Source of the DNA: Aureitalea sp. L0-47
GTDB taxonomy: Bacteria > Bacteroidota > Bacteroidia > Flavobacteriales > Flavobacteriaceae
NCBI RefSeq assembly: GCF_026126405.1
Contig: NZ_JAFMTQ010000001.1
Coordinates: 382,610-446,609, forward strand
Length of the DNA: 64,000 nucleotides
Reading direction: 5' to 3'
Position numbers and translations under genes: made by a program. Positions 1 through 8,713 of this stretch are shown here, piece after piece. The notes under the pieces were generated by a model. It saw only the letters and a list, made by a program, of their open reading frames with translations, was not told where the DNA came from and did not search any database. Position 1 is the stretch's first letter; the number at the start of each line of letters is the position of its first letter.

Positions 1-1
1 T

Positions 2-2680
2 ATTAAAAAGGACGAGTCGGCCGAAACTTTTATATATGCGAATTTAGAAGAGGCATTGAATTACGCCAAACAGTCTGAAGACCCTACCCTGCTGGCCATG
101 GCGTACACTAAGTTATCCGTTGAGAAATCAAGATTCGGGGCAACTGAGGAGGCGCTTGATTATGCCAATCAATGCCTGGTAATTTCCATTGAAAACAACC
201 TGTGGGAGGAGACGGCCTATATGTATAGCATGATGGGAGAGGCCTATCTGTATAGCTATAAAATGATGGAAAGGGCACTTCAGTACACACTTAAATCGGA
301 TAGTATCTACATGCTTATGGACCCGGACCATGAGGAAAGGGGATTTGCGCTTTCAGCGATTGGAACTATCTATAAGGATCTTGGTAATGTTGAGGAAGCC
401 GAGGAATACAATAAGAGAGCCCTGGATCTCTACAAGCGAACGGGAAATGTGTATCAGCAGATGTCTGCGCTTGCATCATTGGCCTCCATCGAAAGGATTA
501 AGAAGAATTATCCCTTAGCTGTCGAGTACATACAGCAAAGCATAAAATATTATAGTGAAAATAAATATCTGGTGAAAGAAGCCATGTATCACATCGGTCT
601 AAGTGAAATATATTTTGAAGCCGGGCAGATGGAGGATGCCTTATGGGCCTCAACGCGTGCGATTGATTTGAACAGGCGAAACGAGGACTCCTTTGGAATA
701 ATGCTTTCTTTGATCATGAAGGCAGAAATTCTTAATGAAATCGGAAGGTACTCGGAAAGCTATGAATTGGCACTTGAAGCCAACGGCCTGGCGAATGAGA
801 TGGATAGTTACATAGACAAAGAGGAATCGCTGAAATTGCTTTACCTGGCTTCCGAAGAAATGGGTAATTATAAACAGGCGTACGAATTTTCTAAAGAGCA
901 CAAGAGAGTAAATGATTCTCTTACAGCATGGGCGAATATTGATAATGCGAAGGAACTTGAAGCCCGATACAAGAGAACCCAGCAGGAGCAGGAAATTGAA
1001 ATGTTGGAAACACAAAATGAGCTGTCAGGGGCAAAACAACGCAATCAACGAAACCTGTTTTTCGGCCTAGGTGGTGTTGGTGCACTTGGTCTAATCGTAT
1101 TATTTGTGCTGTATCGGAATCGACGAAAGACTCTGGATAAAATGGTGGAACTGGATGCCGCTAAAACTACCTTTTTTGAGAATATTTCTCACGAATTTCG
1201 CACACCACTTAGTCTTATTTCCGGGCCCTTGGAAAAGCGCCTGGACAATTCAAGCATTGATGAAACAGATCGAAAGGAATTCGAAATGATGCAGCGGAAT
1301 TCAAATCGTTTGATGGGGTTAATTGAGCAGTTACTGGACATTTCAAAACTTGAATCTAAGCATTACAAATTAAATGTTACGGAGGGAGATCTCACAGGAT
1401 TACTGAAATCACTGTCAGCTTCGTTCGTTTATGCTGCCCAGGAAAAAAGACTGAATTACCGTGTGAAAGTTGATGAATTTGAAAAGGGGTGGTTCGATAG
1501 AGATGCAATAGAAAAGATCGTTGTTAACCTGCTTTCAAATGCAGTAAAGTATTCGCCTGAAGGAGGAGAAGTGAACTTCGAATGCCTCCGACAGAATGGA
1601 AATCTCCAATTAACGATTGAGAATAGTGGTAAGACTTTTTCTGAAAAGGAAGTTGATACTATTTTCGAGCGATTCAGCAGAAGGAATTCGGATGAACAGG
1701 GAGCTTCACATGGAAGCGGAGTTGGATTGGCTCTGGTAAAGGAATTGATAGTGCTATCTCATGGCAGGATCAAGGCGGAGAATAGTTCGGATTCAAGTGT
1801 TAAGTTCACTGCCGTAATTCCGATCAACAAGGAGGCGTATGCCCCTGGTCAGTTATCGGTTACGGTTAAAGAGGATCATATCATTGACCGGAACGAAGTT
1901 GACACCCACCATTTAGAGACCTCCGATATCCCGGTATTGCTTGTTGTGGATGACAATGACGATATCCGAAGTTTTGTGAAAGATATGTTCAGCAAGGAGT
2001 ACAAGGTCCTGGAAGCTGCGGATGGTGAGGCAGGGATCATTTCTGCAATTGAAAATATTCCGGACATTATTATCTCCGATATCATGATGCCAAATATTAA
2101 TGGTGTTGAATTGTGCGGCAAGCTGAAACAGGATGAACGCACCAGCCACATCCCAATTATCTTACTTACTGCCAAAGCCGATGATTCAAGTGAATTTGAA
2201 GGGCTCGAAACAGGTGCCGATGATTATGTCCTGAAACCTTTCAGCACAAGGATGCTTTCGACCAGGGTCAAGAATCTTGTTAAGTCAAGGGCGAAATTGC
2301 GCCAGCGATACAGTAAGGAAGTCGTGCTCAAACCAGCGGATATTTCGATTAATGATGCAGATGCGCGTTTTATCGTACGGCTTAAGAAAGTCCTGGATGA
2401 AAAGATCACGGAAGAATCGTTCTCGGTGGAAGAATTCAGTAAGGATCTTCATATGAGCAGGATGCAATTACACAGGAAGTTGAAAGCACTTACTGGCTTG
2501 TCGGCTTCGGAATTCTTGCGAACCGAACGATTAAAACTCGCATATGAACTTCTTCAGAATAAAGAATTAAACATAAACGAGGTCTGCTACAAAGTTGGTT
2601 TCAACAACCCTTCTTACTTCAGTAAGTGTTTTAAAGAAGCCTTCGGAATCCTTCCCACAGAGTACCGGGATAGACTGTAA
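2..2680 (+). CDS. Hybrid two-component regulator (TPR-kinase-receiver-AraC), 5' partial
   Basis: The reading frame is open to the left edge, so the true start lies outside the window; the first in-window start-like codon (TTG at 56) is not convincing. The visible part has N-terminal TPR-like helices to about base 950, a coiled coil, one transmembrane helix around bases 1045-1110, a HisKA domain with the phospho-acceptor His at 1190-1192 (motif SHEFRTPL), a HATPase domain (N-box NLLSNAVKYS, G-box GSGVGLAL), a receiver with the phospho-acceptor Asp at 2078-2080 and a C-terminal AraC-type helix-turn-helix ending at the stop. It senses and regulates transcription in one chain, the design usual in Bacteroidota. 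TPRs instead of a periplasmic propeller suggest an internal signal. Its target may be the neighbouring repeat-protein gene, because phased repeats lie directly downstream; that is inference. Confidence 0.93.
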   Translation: MKKDESAETFIYANLEEALNYAKQSEDPTLLAMAYTKLSVEKSRFGATEEALDYANQCLVISIENNLWEETAYMYSMMGEAYLYSYKMMERALQYTLKSDSIYMLMDPDHEERGFALSAIGTIYKDLGNVEEAEEYNKRALDLYKRTGNVYQQMSALASLASIERIKKNYPLAVEYIQQSIKYYSENKYLVKEAMYHIGLSEIYFEAGQMEDALWASTRAIDLNRRNEDSFGIMLSLIMKAEILNEIGRYSESYELALEANGLANEMDSYIDKEESLKLLYLASEEMGNYKQAYEFSKEHKRVNDSLTAWANIDNAKELEARYKRTQQEQEIEMLETQNELSGAKQRNQRNLFFGLGGVGALGLIVLFVLYRNRRKTLDKMVELDAAKTTFFENISHEFRTPLSLISGPLEKRLDNSSIDETDRKEFEMMQRNSNRLMGLIEQLLDISKLESKHYKLNVTEGDLTGLLKSLSASFVYAAQEKRLNYRVKVDEFEKGWFDRDAIEKIVVNLLSNAVKYSPEGGEVNFECLRQNGNLQLTIENSGKTFSEKEVDTIFERFSRRNSDEQGASHGSGVGLALVKELIVLSHGRIKAENSSDSSVKFTAVIPINKEAYAPGQLSVTVKEDHIIDRNEVDTHHLETSDIPVLLVVDDNDDIRSFVKDMFSKEYKVLEAADGEAGIISAIENIPDIIISDIMMPNINGVELCGKLKQDERTSHIPIILLTAKADDSSEFEGLETGADDYVLKPFSTRMLSTRVKNLVKSRAKLRQRYSKEVVLKPADISINDADARFIVRLKKVLDEKITEESFSVEEFSKDLHMSRMQLHRKLKALTGLSASEFLRTERLKLAYELLQNKELNINEVCYKVGFNNPSYFSKCFKEAFGILPTEYRDRL

Positions 2681-2710
2681 ATCCCTTTTCTAACAAGCAA
2701 ATACTTCAAT

Positions 2711-2749
2711 TGTTACACCCGTGTTACATTCTGTTACATGGTTGTTATT
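2711..2749. promoter_or_regulatory. Helically phased TGTTACA direct repeats, candidate operator
   Basis: TGTTACA occurs at 2711-2717, 2722-2728 and 2732-2738, and a partial copy (TGTTATT) follows at 2743. Start-to-start distances are 11, 10 and 11 bases, about one helix turn each, so all copies face the same side of the DNA. AraC-family proteins often bind such direct repeats, and one is encoded just upstream. Binding is not shown by the sequence. Confidence 0.45.
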
Positions 2750-2975
2750 CCCGTTTTTAAATCCAATATAGTTTTGAATCAGTGCTCCTCAAATCCCGAA
2801 TCGGGGGTGGCATTAGTAAAAGTAAATGAAAAGAAAACCCTACTCAGGTTCCTTGGAAAAACTGGACACTCAGGAGATATACCTAAATGTGTCTTACCTC
2901 AATAAAGGAGTGTATCAATTGAAAATAGTACACAACAACAAGATCCTGAAGAGTACACTTTTTATAAAACACTAG
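2738..2975 (+). pseudogene. Frameshifted solitary T9SS type A sorting-domain-like ORF
   Basis: Two overlapping frames together read like a type IX secretion C-terminal sorting domain. The frame from ATG 2738 gives NPESG followed by TLLRFLGK; the frame ending at 2975 gives LNKGVYQLKI and then KSTLFIKH. Skipping one A in the A5 run at 2857-2861 joins them into one domain of about 78 residues with NP, LGK and KGVY landmarks in the usual order and spacing. As written, the first frame stops at about 2881. It could be a decayed tail of a lost secreted protein, a sequencing or assembly indel, or coincidence. It ends 15 bases before the repeat-protein gene. Confidence 0.5.
2769..2776 (+). promoter_or_regulatory. 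Candidate -7 element (TAnnTTTG)
   Basis: TAGTTTTG matches the Bacteroidota -7 consensus TAnnTTTG. A TTG at 2742-2744 lies about 24 bases upstream, slightly farther than usual for the -33 element. If used, it would place the phased TGTTACA repeats at or just upstream of the -33 region. It overlaps the sorting-domain remnant, so it may be chance. Confidence 0.3.
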
Positions 2976-2990
2976 TAAAAACACATTGTC

Positions 2991-5900
2991 ATGAAGAAAT
3001 TAATTCTGTTTGCCGTTTTTTTATTCGCTGGTTACACCTCTATTATTTCCCAGGTGGGGATCGGTACCGTTACTCCGAATTCCACTTTGGAGATTCAATC
3101 TTCTAACCAGGCCACCCCGGCCAGCAACGATGGAATATTAATTCCGAAGATCGACAACTTCCCGGTCAGTAATCCGGGTGCAAATCAGGATGGTATGCTG
3201 GTATTTGTAACCGGTAGTGGAACCCCGGCCAAAGGATTCTATTATTGGGATAGTAACACCACCGCTTGGATCAATTTTGATGGAACCGGCGCAGAGAAGA
3301 TCAATGAACTGCAAGATGGTCGTTCAGACGACGATGGCACAAATGATGGCTCGTCTATCTTTCTGGGGGTTAATGCTGGTTTGAACGATGATAGCAGTAA
3401 TAATGGAAATATAGGCATAGGTTTTGAATCCCTCACTGCCAACACAACGGGTAATTCCAACGTAGGTATAGGTTTTGAGTCCTTACGCGCGAATACGACA
3501 GGTGAACTCAATGTCGCGGTGGGTTATGCTAGTATGAGTGATAATACCACAGGATATCAAAATGTGGGAATAGGATTCAGGGCTTTTGATAATAATACCA
3601 CAGGATTCCAAAATATTGGAATTGGGGCCGTCAGTTTAGAAAATAACACAACTGGTTATAGCAATATTGGCGTAGGAACCGGTACACTTAATTCTAATAC
3701 GGATGGAAACAACAATATTGCCATAGGGAATAATGCCATGCTTATTAATTCGACTGCAGATAGCAATGTGGCTATTGGAACATCTGCACTTGCTAACACA
3801 ATAGTCGATGAAAATACGGCAGTTGGACATTATGCTTTATCAAACAATTCACTTGGACTGCGAAATACTGCATTGGGATACAATGCGTTGTTGGCAAATA
3901 ACAGTACGAATAACAATACGGCTATTGGTTATGAAGCATTAAAAGAGAACGTCGCATTAGGTAACACTGCCGTTGGTGCATTTAGCTTGGGGGCTAGTAC
4001 AACAGGAACTAGTGTAACCGGGGTAGGGAATTTTGCGCTTGGATCGAATACTACAGGAAATCAAAATTCGGCAATGGGTAGTAATGCTTTAGGAGGTAAT
4101 ACCACAGGTTCTAACAATACAGGAGTTGGTTTTGGTGCAGGCTCAAACAACAATACGGGCTCTAACAACACTGCTGTGGGTAATCGCGCCTTAGAAAATA
4201 ATACAGGAGATAATTTAACCGCCGTTGGTTATGAAGCTTTGCGATATAACACTACAGGTGGGAGTAATACAGCGCTTGGATACGTTAGTCTTCGATCAAA
4301 TACCGAAGGGAATTGGAATACCGCTTTAGGGTACGCGGCCCTTACCGGTAATACCACCGGAAATTCTAACACCGCAATTGGTTATACTGTATTGCAGAAT
4401 AATACCACTGGCTCAGGAAATATTGCTGTGGGTAATAGATCATTAATAGCAAACACTACGGGTGAACAAAATGTCGCCATTGGAAGCGCTAGTATGTTCT
4501 CCAATATTGATGGAGTTAATAATTCGGCCTTTGGGAATGGTTCATTATTGAATAATACTTCTGGGAATAATAATAATGCACATGGGTACCAAGCCATGTA
4601 CAACAATACCACTGGGATAAACAACGTAGCGATGGGCTCGTACTCCTTGTTTTATAATACTACAGCTAGTAATAATGTTGCTATTGGAAACCAGGCGCTA
4701 CAAAATAATTTATCTGAAAGACTTACGGCAATTGGTTCATATTCTCTGTTTAATAATACTACCGGGCTTCGGAACACGGCAGTTGGATACACCGCTCTAT
4801 ATCTGAATGATACAGGAAGTAATAACACCGCTATGGGTTATGAAGCACTACGTCAAAATACAGGTTTTAACAACACTGCCATGGGATATAATGCCCTTCG
4901 AAACAACACAACGGCAAATGCAAATACAGCTTTTGGGACGCTGGCATTGGAAGCAAATACAACGGGAGAATTAAACACCGGAGTTGGAGTGCAAGCTTTG
5001 GCCGATAATACCATTGGCGTGTCCAACGTTGCTATGGGATGGGGATCTCTAAGTGCAAATACCCAAGGGAACCGGAATACTGCCATTGGAACGGCTGCCA
5101 TGCAGCTAAATACTTTGGGGATCAACAATGTTGCCGTGGGTACTAATTCGTTACGAAATAACACTACAGGAAATTACAATACGGCCTTGGGCTACTACGC
5201 TATGTTTAATAACGACGATGGTGTTGAGAATGCCGCTATTGGATCGGGTGCAATGTATGAGAATACTTCTGGAAGTTATAACCTAGCTTTAGGGAACAAT
5301 TCCTTGCGTCTAAATACCTCAGGAAATTACAATACGGCGGTTGGGAACTTTGCTTTGTACGAAAATATTACGGGGGTCAATAATACGGCCGTTGGGTATC
5401 AATCGTTACGTTATAATCTGGCAAACAACAACACTGCATTAGGAATAATCGCATTGGTTAACAATACAACTGGATCTGAGAATACGGCAGTAGGTGTGGC
5501 AGCTTTGTCTTCAAATACTAGCAGTTCCGATAACACGGCCATTGGTTATAATTCGTTGTTGTCGAATACTGATGGCGTACACAATACAGCAGTAGGAGCA
5601 TGGTCTATGAATAGTACGACCACCGGTTTTAGTAACACCGCAATTGGGAGCTATGCAATGAGCGCTAACGAAAGCGGGATTGGAAATATCGCTATTGGAA
5701 ATGATGCACTTTATTCAAACACTGTTGGCAACTCAAATGTAGCCATTGGACAAGGTGCCTTGCGAAGTAATTCATTAAGTTCTAGTAATGTGGCCATAGG
5801 TTTTGAGGCCTTGCATGTAAGTCTTAACGACCAAAATGTTGCAGTTGGAAGTAGTGCTTTACGAAATAATTCGGGTACCAGAAATACAGTGGTAGGTAAT

Positions 5901-7019
5901 GGAGCAGGGTTCAACAGCACAGCCGCGGCTTCTGACAACATATTTGTAGGGTATCAGGCGGGATATAATGAAACAGGTTCCTCTAAACTGTACATCGAAA
6001 GTTCGAATGCAAATGCCAATAATGCGCTTATCTATGGTGAATTTGACAGCGATTTATTACGCTTTAACGGGAGAACAGAAATAACAGATAATACTGACGC
6101 GAACGGGACGGTGGGCTCTGGAGCCCTGGAAATTGGGAACGGTCTGCGTTTGGACGCGAATGAAATCATAACCAACACCGACGCTACTCTGTTTGTACAA
6201 AGTGATAACAATGGCGATCTCGAAGTAGATGGGGGCACTCTTCGCGTTGATGCCAGTGCAAATAGGGTGGGTGTTGGTACCACTACTCCTGACTATAGAT
6301 TTTCTGTGAATGGAGTGGCAAATTTAAACGAAGGAATAGCTTCGGGTATTGCTCTTCGTGTTAACGGATCTGAGGCGATTTGGTACAATGGCACGTATTT
6401 TAGTTGGGGATTTGGAGGATCCGCTAATTTCTTTAACGATGATGTGGGAATAGGTACTACAACTCCGGATACGAACCTGCAGATAGAAGGAGGCCCGGAC
6501 ACATCTTTGTCATCTCATGGATATTTTCTGATGGGAGCAGTTTCAGGAACAAATATTTCGATGGACAATAATGAGATACAAGCGAGGAATAATGGCGCCG
6601 CCTCCAGCTTATACCTGCAAGATGGTGGTGGAAATGTAGTAGTAGGAGGAGCCGTGGTCCACACTAGTGACAGAAGACTAAAGAAGGATATTGATGATTT
6701 GGTATATGGATTGGAAGAAGTGATGAGACTTTCTCCTAAACAATACAATTGGAAGGATAAACCAGATAATGAGTACAAAAGCCTTGGATTAATCGCACAA
6801 GAAGTTGAGCAAATTATCCCAAATGTTGTGCTTGAAAGAGATGATGATGCTAAGACGCTTTCAGTGAATTATACCGAACTCATTCCTGTACTCATCAATG
6901 CGATGAAGGAACAACAGGCTACGATAGAAGAACTTAAAAGAGAACGAGATTCAGAAAAACAAAACAGGATGAGTCTGGAAAGCAGGATCGAACGTTTGGA
7001 GGCCTTGATTTCGAACTAA
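2991..7019 (+). CDS. Secreted giant head-repeat protein with C-terminal S74 chaperone domain
   Basis: The 1342-residue product begins with a signal peptide (MKKLILFAVFLFAGYTS). After about 120 residues it carries roughly 40 units of about 23-24 residues with the pattern NTTGxxNxAxGxxAL, up to about residue 1040; these resemble the left-handed roll repeats of YadA-like trimeric heads. Residues about 1222-1290 (SDRRLKKDI, then LGLIAQEVEQ) match the intramolecular chaperone of endosialidase (S74) family, which trimerises and then self-cleaves in phage fibres. A coiled coil ends the chain. It is likely a trimeric surface fibre or adhesin. No T9SS sorting tail or membrane anchor is visible, so the route to the surface is unclear. 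A strong bidirectional hairpin follows. Confidence 0.9.
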   Translation: MKKLILFAVFLFAGYTSIISQVGIGTVTPNSTLEIQSSNQATPASNDGILIPKIDNFPVSNPGANQDGMLVFVTGSGTPAKGFYYWDSNTTAWINFDGTGAEKINELQDGRSDDDGTNDGSSIFLGVNAGLNDDSSNNGNIGIGFESLTANTTGNSNVGIGFESLRANTTGELNVAVGYASMSDNTTGYQNVGIGFRAFDNNTTGFQNIGIGAVSLENNTTGYSNIGVGTGTLNSNTDGNNNIAIGNNAMLINSTADSNVAIGTSALANTIVDENTAVGHYALSNNSLGLRNTALGYNALLANNSTNNNTAIGYEALKENVALGNTAVGAFSLGASTTGTSVTGVGNFALGSNTTGNQNSAMGSNALGGNTTGSNNTGVGFGAGSNNNTGSNNTAVGNRALENNTGDNLTAVGYEALRYNTTGGSNTALGYVSLRSNTEGNWNTALGYAALTGNTTGNSNTAIGYTVLQNNTTGSGNIAVGNRSLIANTTGEQNVAIGSASMFSNIDGVNNSAFGNGSLLNNTSGNNNNAHGYQAMYNNTTGINNVAMGSYSLFYNTTASNNVAIGNQALQNNLSERLTAIGSYSLFNNTTGLRNTAVGYTALYLNDTGSNNTAMGYEALRQNTGFNNTAMGYNALRNNTTANANTAFGTLALEANTTGELNTGVGVQALADNTIGVSNVAMGWGSLSANTQGNRNTAIGTAAMQLNTLGINNVAVGTNSLRNNTTGNYNTALGYYAMFNNDDGVENAAIGSGAMYENTSGSYNLALGNNSLRLNTSGNYNTAVGNFALYENITGVNNTAVGYQSLRYNLANNNTALGIIALVNNTTGSENTAVGVAALSSNTSSSDNTAIGYNSLLSNTDGVHNTAVGAWSMNSTTTGFSNTAIGSYAMSANESGIGNIAIGNDALYSNTVGNSNVAIGQGALRSNSLSSSNVAIGFEALHVSLNDQNVAVGSSALRNNSGTRNTVVGNGAGFNSTAAASDNIFVGYQAGYNETGSSKLYIESSNANANNALIYGEFDSDLLRFNGRTEITDNTDANGTVGSGALEIGNGLRLDANEIITNTDATLFVQSDNNGDLEVDGGTLRVDASANRVGVGTTTPDYRFSVNGVANLNEGIASGIALRVNGSEAIWYNGTYFSWGFGGSANFFNDDVGIGTTTPDTNLQIEGGPDTSLSSHGYFLMGAVSGTNISMDNNEIQARNNGAASSLYLQDGGGNVVVGGAVVHTSDRRLKKDIDDLVYGLEEVMRLSPKQYNWKDKPDNEYKSLGLIAQEVEQIIPNVVLERDDDAKTLSVNYTELIPVLINAMKEQQATIEELKRERDSEKQNRMSLESRIERLEALISN
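3360..5960 (+). repeat. Coding tandem repeat array (about 70-bp units)
   Basis: Within the fibre gene, diverged units of about 69-72 bases encode the NTTG..N.A.G..AL repeats. DNA identity between units is modest and synonymous positions have drifted, which points to an old, selected array rather than recent slippage. Confidence 0.85.
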
Positions 7020-7068
7020 TACCAACAACAACTCCCCTTACTTTTTTTGCCCAAATTCTATTGATAAA

Positions 7069-7095
7069 AAAGCCCGTACGTCTAGTACGGGCTTT
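7069..7095. terminator. Bidirectional rho-independent terminator
   Basis: A perfect 11-bp stem (AAAGCCCGTAC / GTACGGGCTTT) with a 5-base loop lies between two convergent genes. A-tract on the left and T-richness on the right let it serve the fibre gene on the plus strand and the peptidase gene on the minus strand. Confidence 0.9.
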
Positions 7096-7108
7096 ATGTT
7101 ATTCGACT

Positions 7109-8605
7109 TTAGTTGTTTCCCAGGAATCCCTGCCAGATTTCTTTTTCTTTTTCTGAATTTTCTTCGGAAGCTCGGATGGTGAGTTGATCGTTATCAAAAG
7201 AGACTTCCTTACCAGCGTACGGCATATATCGTTCCAGGGGTACTAATTCTGAACCAAGGATATGCTTCTGGAAGAAAGGTTCAAAATCTGTTTTACTGAA
7301 CTCACTAATGATATCGATGAGCCTTTGCTGGTCGATGGTCTTTTCACTTCCTCCGTACTCATTGTATAATTGCCGCATGACATCATCCATGCTCTTTAGG
7401 TTATTTGTATTGTGGCGAATCTCCAAATCCATGCCTATTCCCGCGAAGAGGCCGCCACCGTAGATAAGTCCCCAATGATTATCCTTGTCGAATCCGGATG
7501 CAGCGTTTGCTGGAGCCATGGTTCCGTAACCAGCATCATTTCTGTAGCGTTGATAAAATAAGTTGTTGAGTACCATTTTTGTAATTTCTTCATTAACTAT
7601 ACCGGTCTGGTTGAGTGCTTTCAGGGTATAATAATTTGAAATTCCTTCCTTGAACCAGTCGGTCGTGGTATCATTATATCGCAAGGTCTTTCCATTCCAA
7701 AGATGGAAAAATTCATGGGCGAACATAAACCAACCGATCAATTGGTTTTGCATATCCGCTTCAGGATTCAGGAACATGCTGAGGTGATTGCCTATTACTT
7801 CGCCATCCACCTGTTCAGACTGGTTGATCAAAACCATGGCTGTGGAAAGTTCGCTTCCCGGCCTTGGGACAGGATTTCCTCCCATGAGCTCAATATAGTA
7901 CTTCAATACCTTCTCTGCTCGCTCTACATATAGCTCTTCCTGTTCTAGAATACCTTCGCCACCAAGGATGAACTTAAGGCTAAAATCACCACTTGGTATG
8001 TTCACTTCTTTATGTGTACCGGCAAAGAGAAGGGTTTCCTGTAATTCGATCAGATTAGGGACTTCATAGCTGTCGTCTGAAGCATTGGTCTTCTTCCATG
8101 GGATTGAAAGTTTCCATTCATTCGGCACCTTGAACTGAACGCTGATGTTTTCCTTGTTGGACCCATTCATCACGAATAGCGACCGGCCGGATAGCATAAC
8201 ACCCCATGGTCTTACGAAAGCTACACCATCTATTCCTCCTGGCCATTTCTCCTTTTCGTGGTCCACATTGAGGGTGTAACTCAGCAACACTTCAGTATTC
8301 ACAAGAAATGCTGGTAATTTCCACCGAGCAGAGTCCTGCATTTCAACCTTCACCGACTTACCTTCAGGAGTTGTCACTTTCAGATTGGAAACGTATTTCG
8401 GCCAGTTTTCCGGTATTGGCCCAAAATTGCTCATTCTGAGTAAAGAATCCTGAAGCCGAATTGTTGCTACCACTTCAACCAATTCAGGCTCGTCGGGCTT
8501 AAATGAAACCGAGTAACTATCCTGGGCAGTAAGGGATGTATTCAGAAATATAAAACAGAGCCCGATTAAGACAGCTGTTTTAAGGGAACTAGATAACTGT
8601 TGCAT
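7109..8605 (-). CDS. Secreted M61-like zinc metallopeptidase
   Basis: The 498-residue product has a signal peptide of about 27 residues. It carries HEFFH at about residues 297-301 followed by LWN, and the likely third zinc ligand Glu at about 320 (WFKEG), the gluzincin layout of M61 (glycyl aminopeptidase) enzymes. The N-terminal 200 residues are beta-rich like the M61 N-terminal domain. No PDZ domain is present, unlike many longer M61 members. It probably works in the periplasm or outside the cell. It stands alone, with convergent and same-strand neighbours at more than 80 bases. Confidence 0.82.
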   Translation of the reverse strand: MQQLSSSLKTAVLIGLCFIFLNTSLTAQDSYSVSFKPDEPELVEVVATIRLQDSLLRMSNFGPIPENWPKYVSNLKVTTPEGKSVKVEMQDSARWKLPAFLVNTEVLLSYTLNVDHEKEKWPGGIDGVAFVRPWGVMLSGRSLFVMNGSNKENISVQFKVPNEWKLSIPWKKTNASDDSYEVPNLIELQETLLFAGTHKEVNIPSGDFSLKFILGGEGILEQEELYVERAEKVLKYYIELMGGNPVPRPGSELSTAMVLINQSEQVDGEVIGNHLSMFLNPEADMQNQLIGWFMFAHEFFHLWNGKTLRYNDTTTDWFKEGISNYYTLKALNQTGIVNEEITKMVLNNLFYQRYRNDAGYGTMAPANAASGFDKDNHWGLIYGGGLFAGIGMDLEIRHNTNNLKSMDDVMRQLYNEYGGSEKTIDQQRLIDIISEFSKTDFEPFFQKHILGSELVPLERYMPYAGKEVSFDNDQLTIRASEENSEKEKEIWQGFLGNN

Positions 8606-8713
8606 AATTTGAAAGATGAATTTCTATTAAGACTTATTCAGCTTTCAAATGGTTACATATTTCAGAGTTAAATTCTTAGAGGAACCTATTTAGATCAACG
8701 AAGTATTGGGTAA

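Noticed and set aside
3240-5950. Long minus-strand frames inside the fibre gene repeats
   Set aside because: They mirror the repeats of the plus-strand gene and have no independent support.
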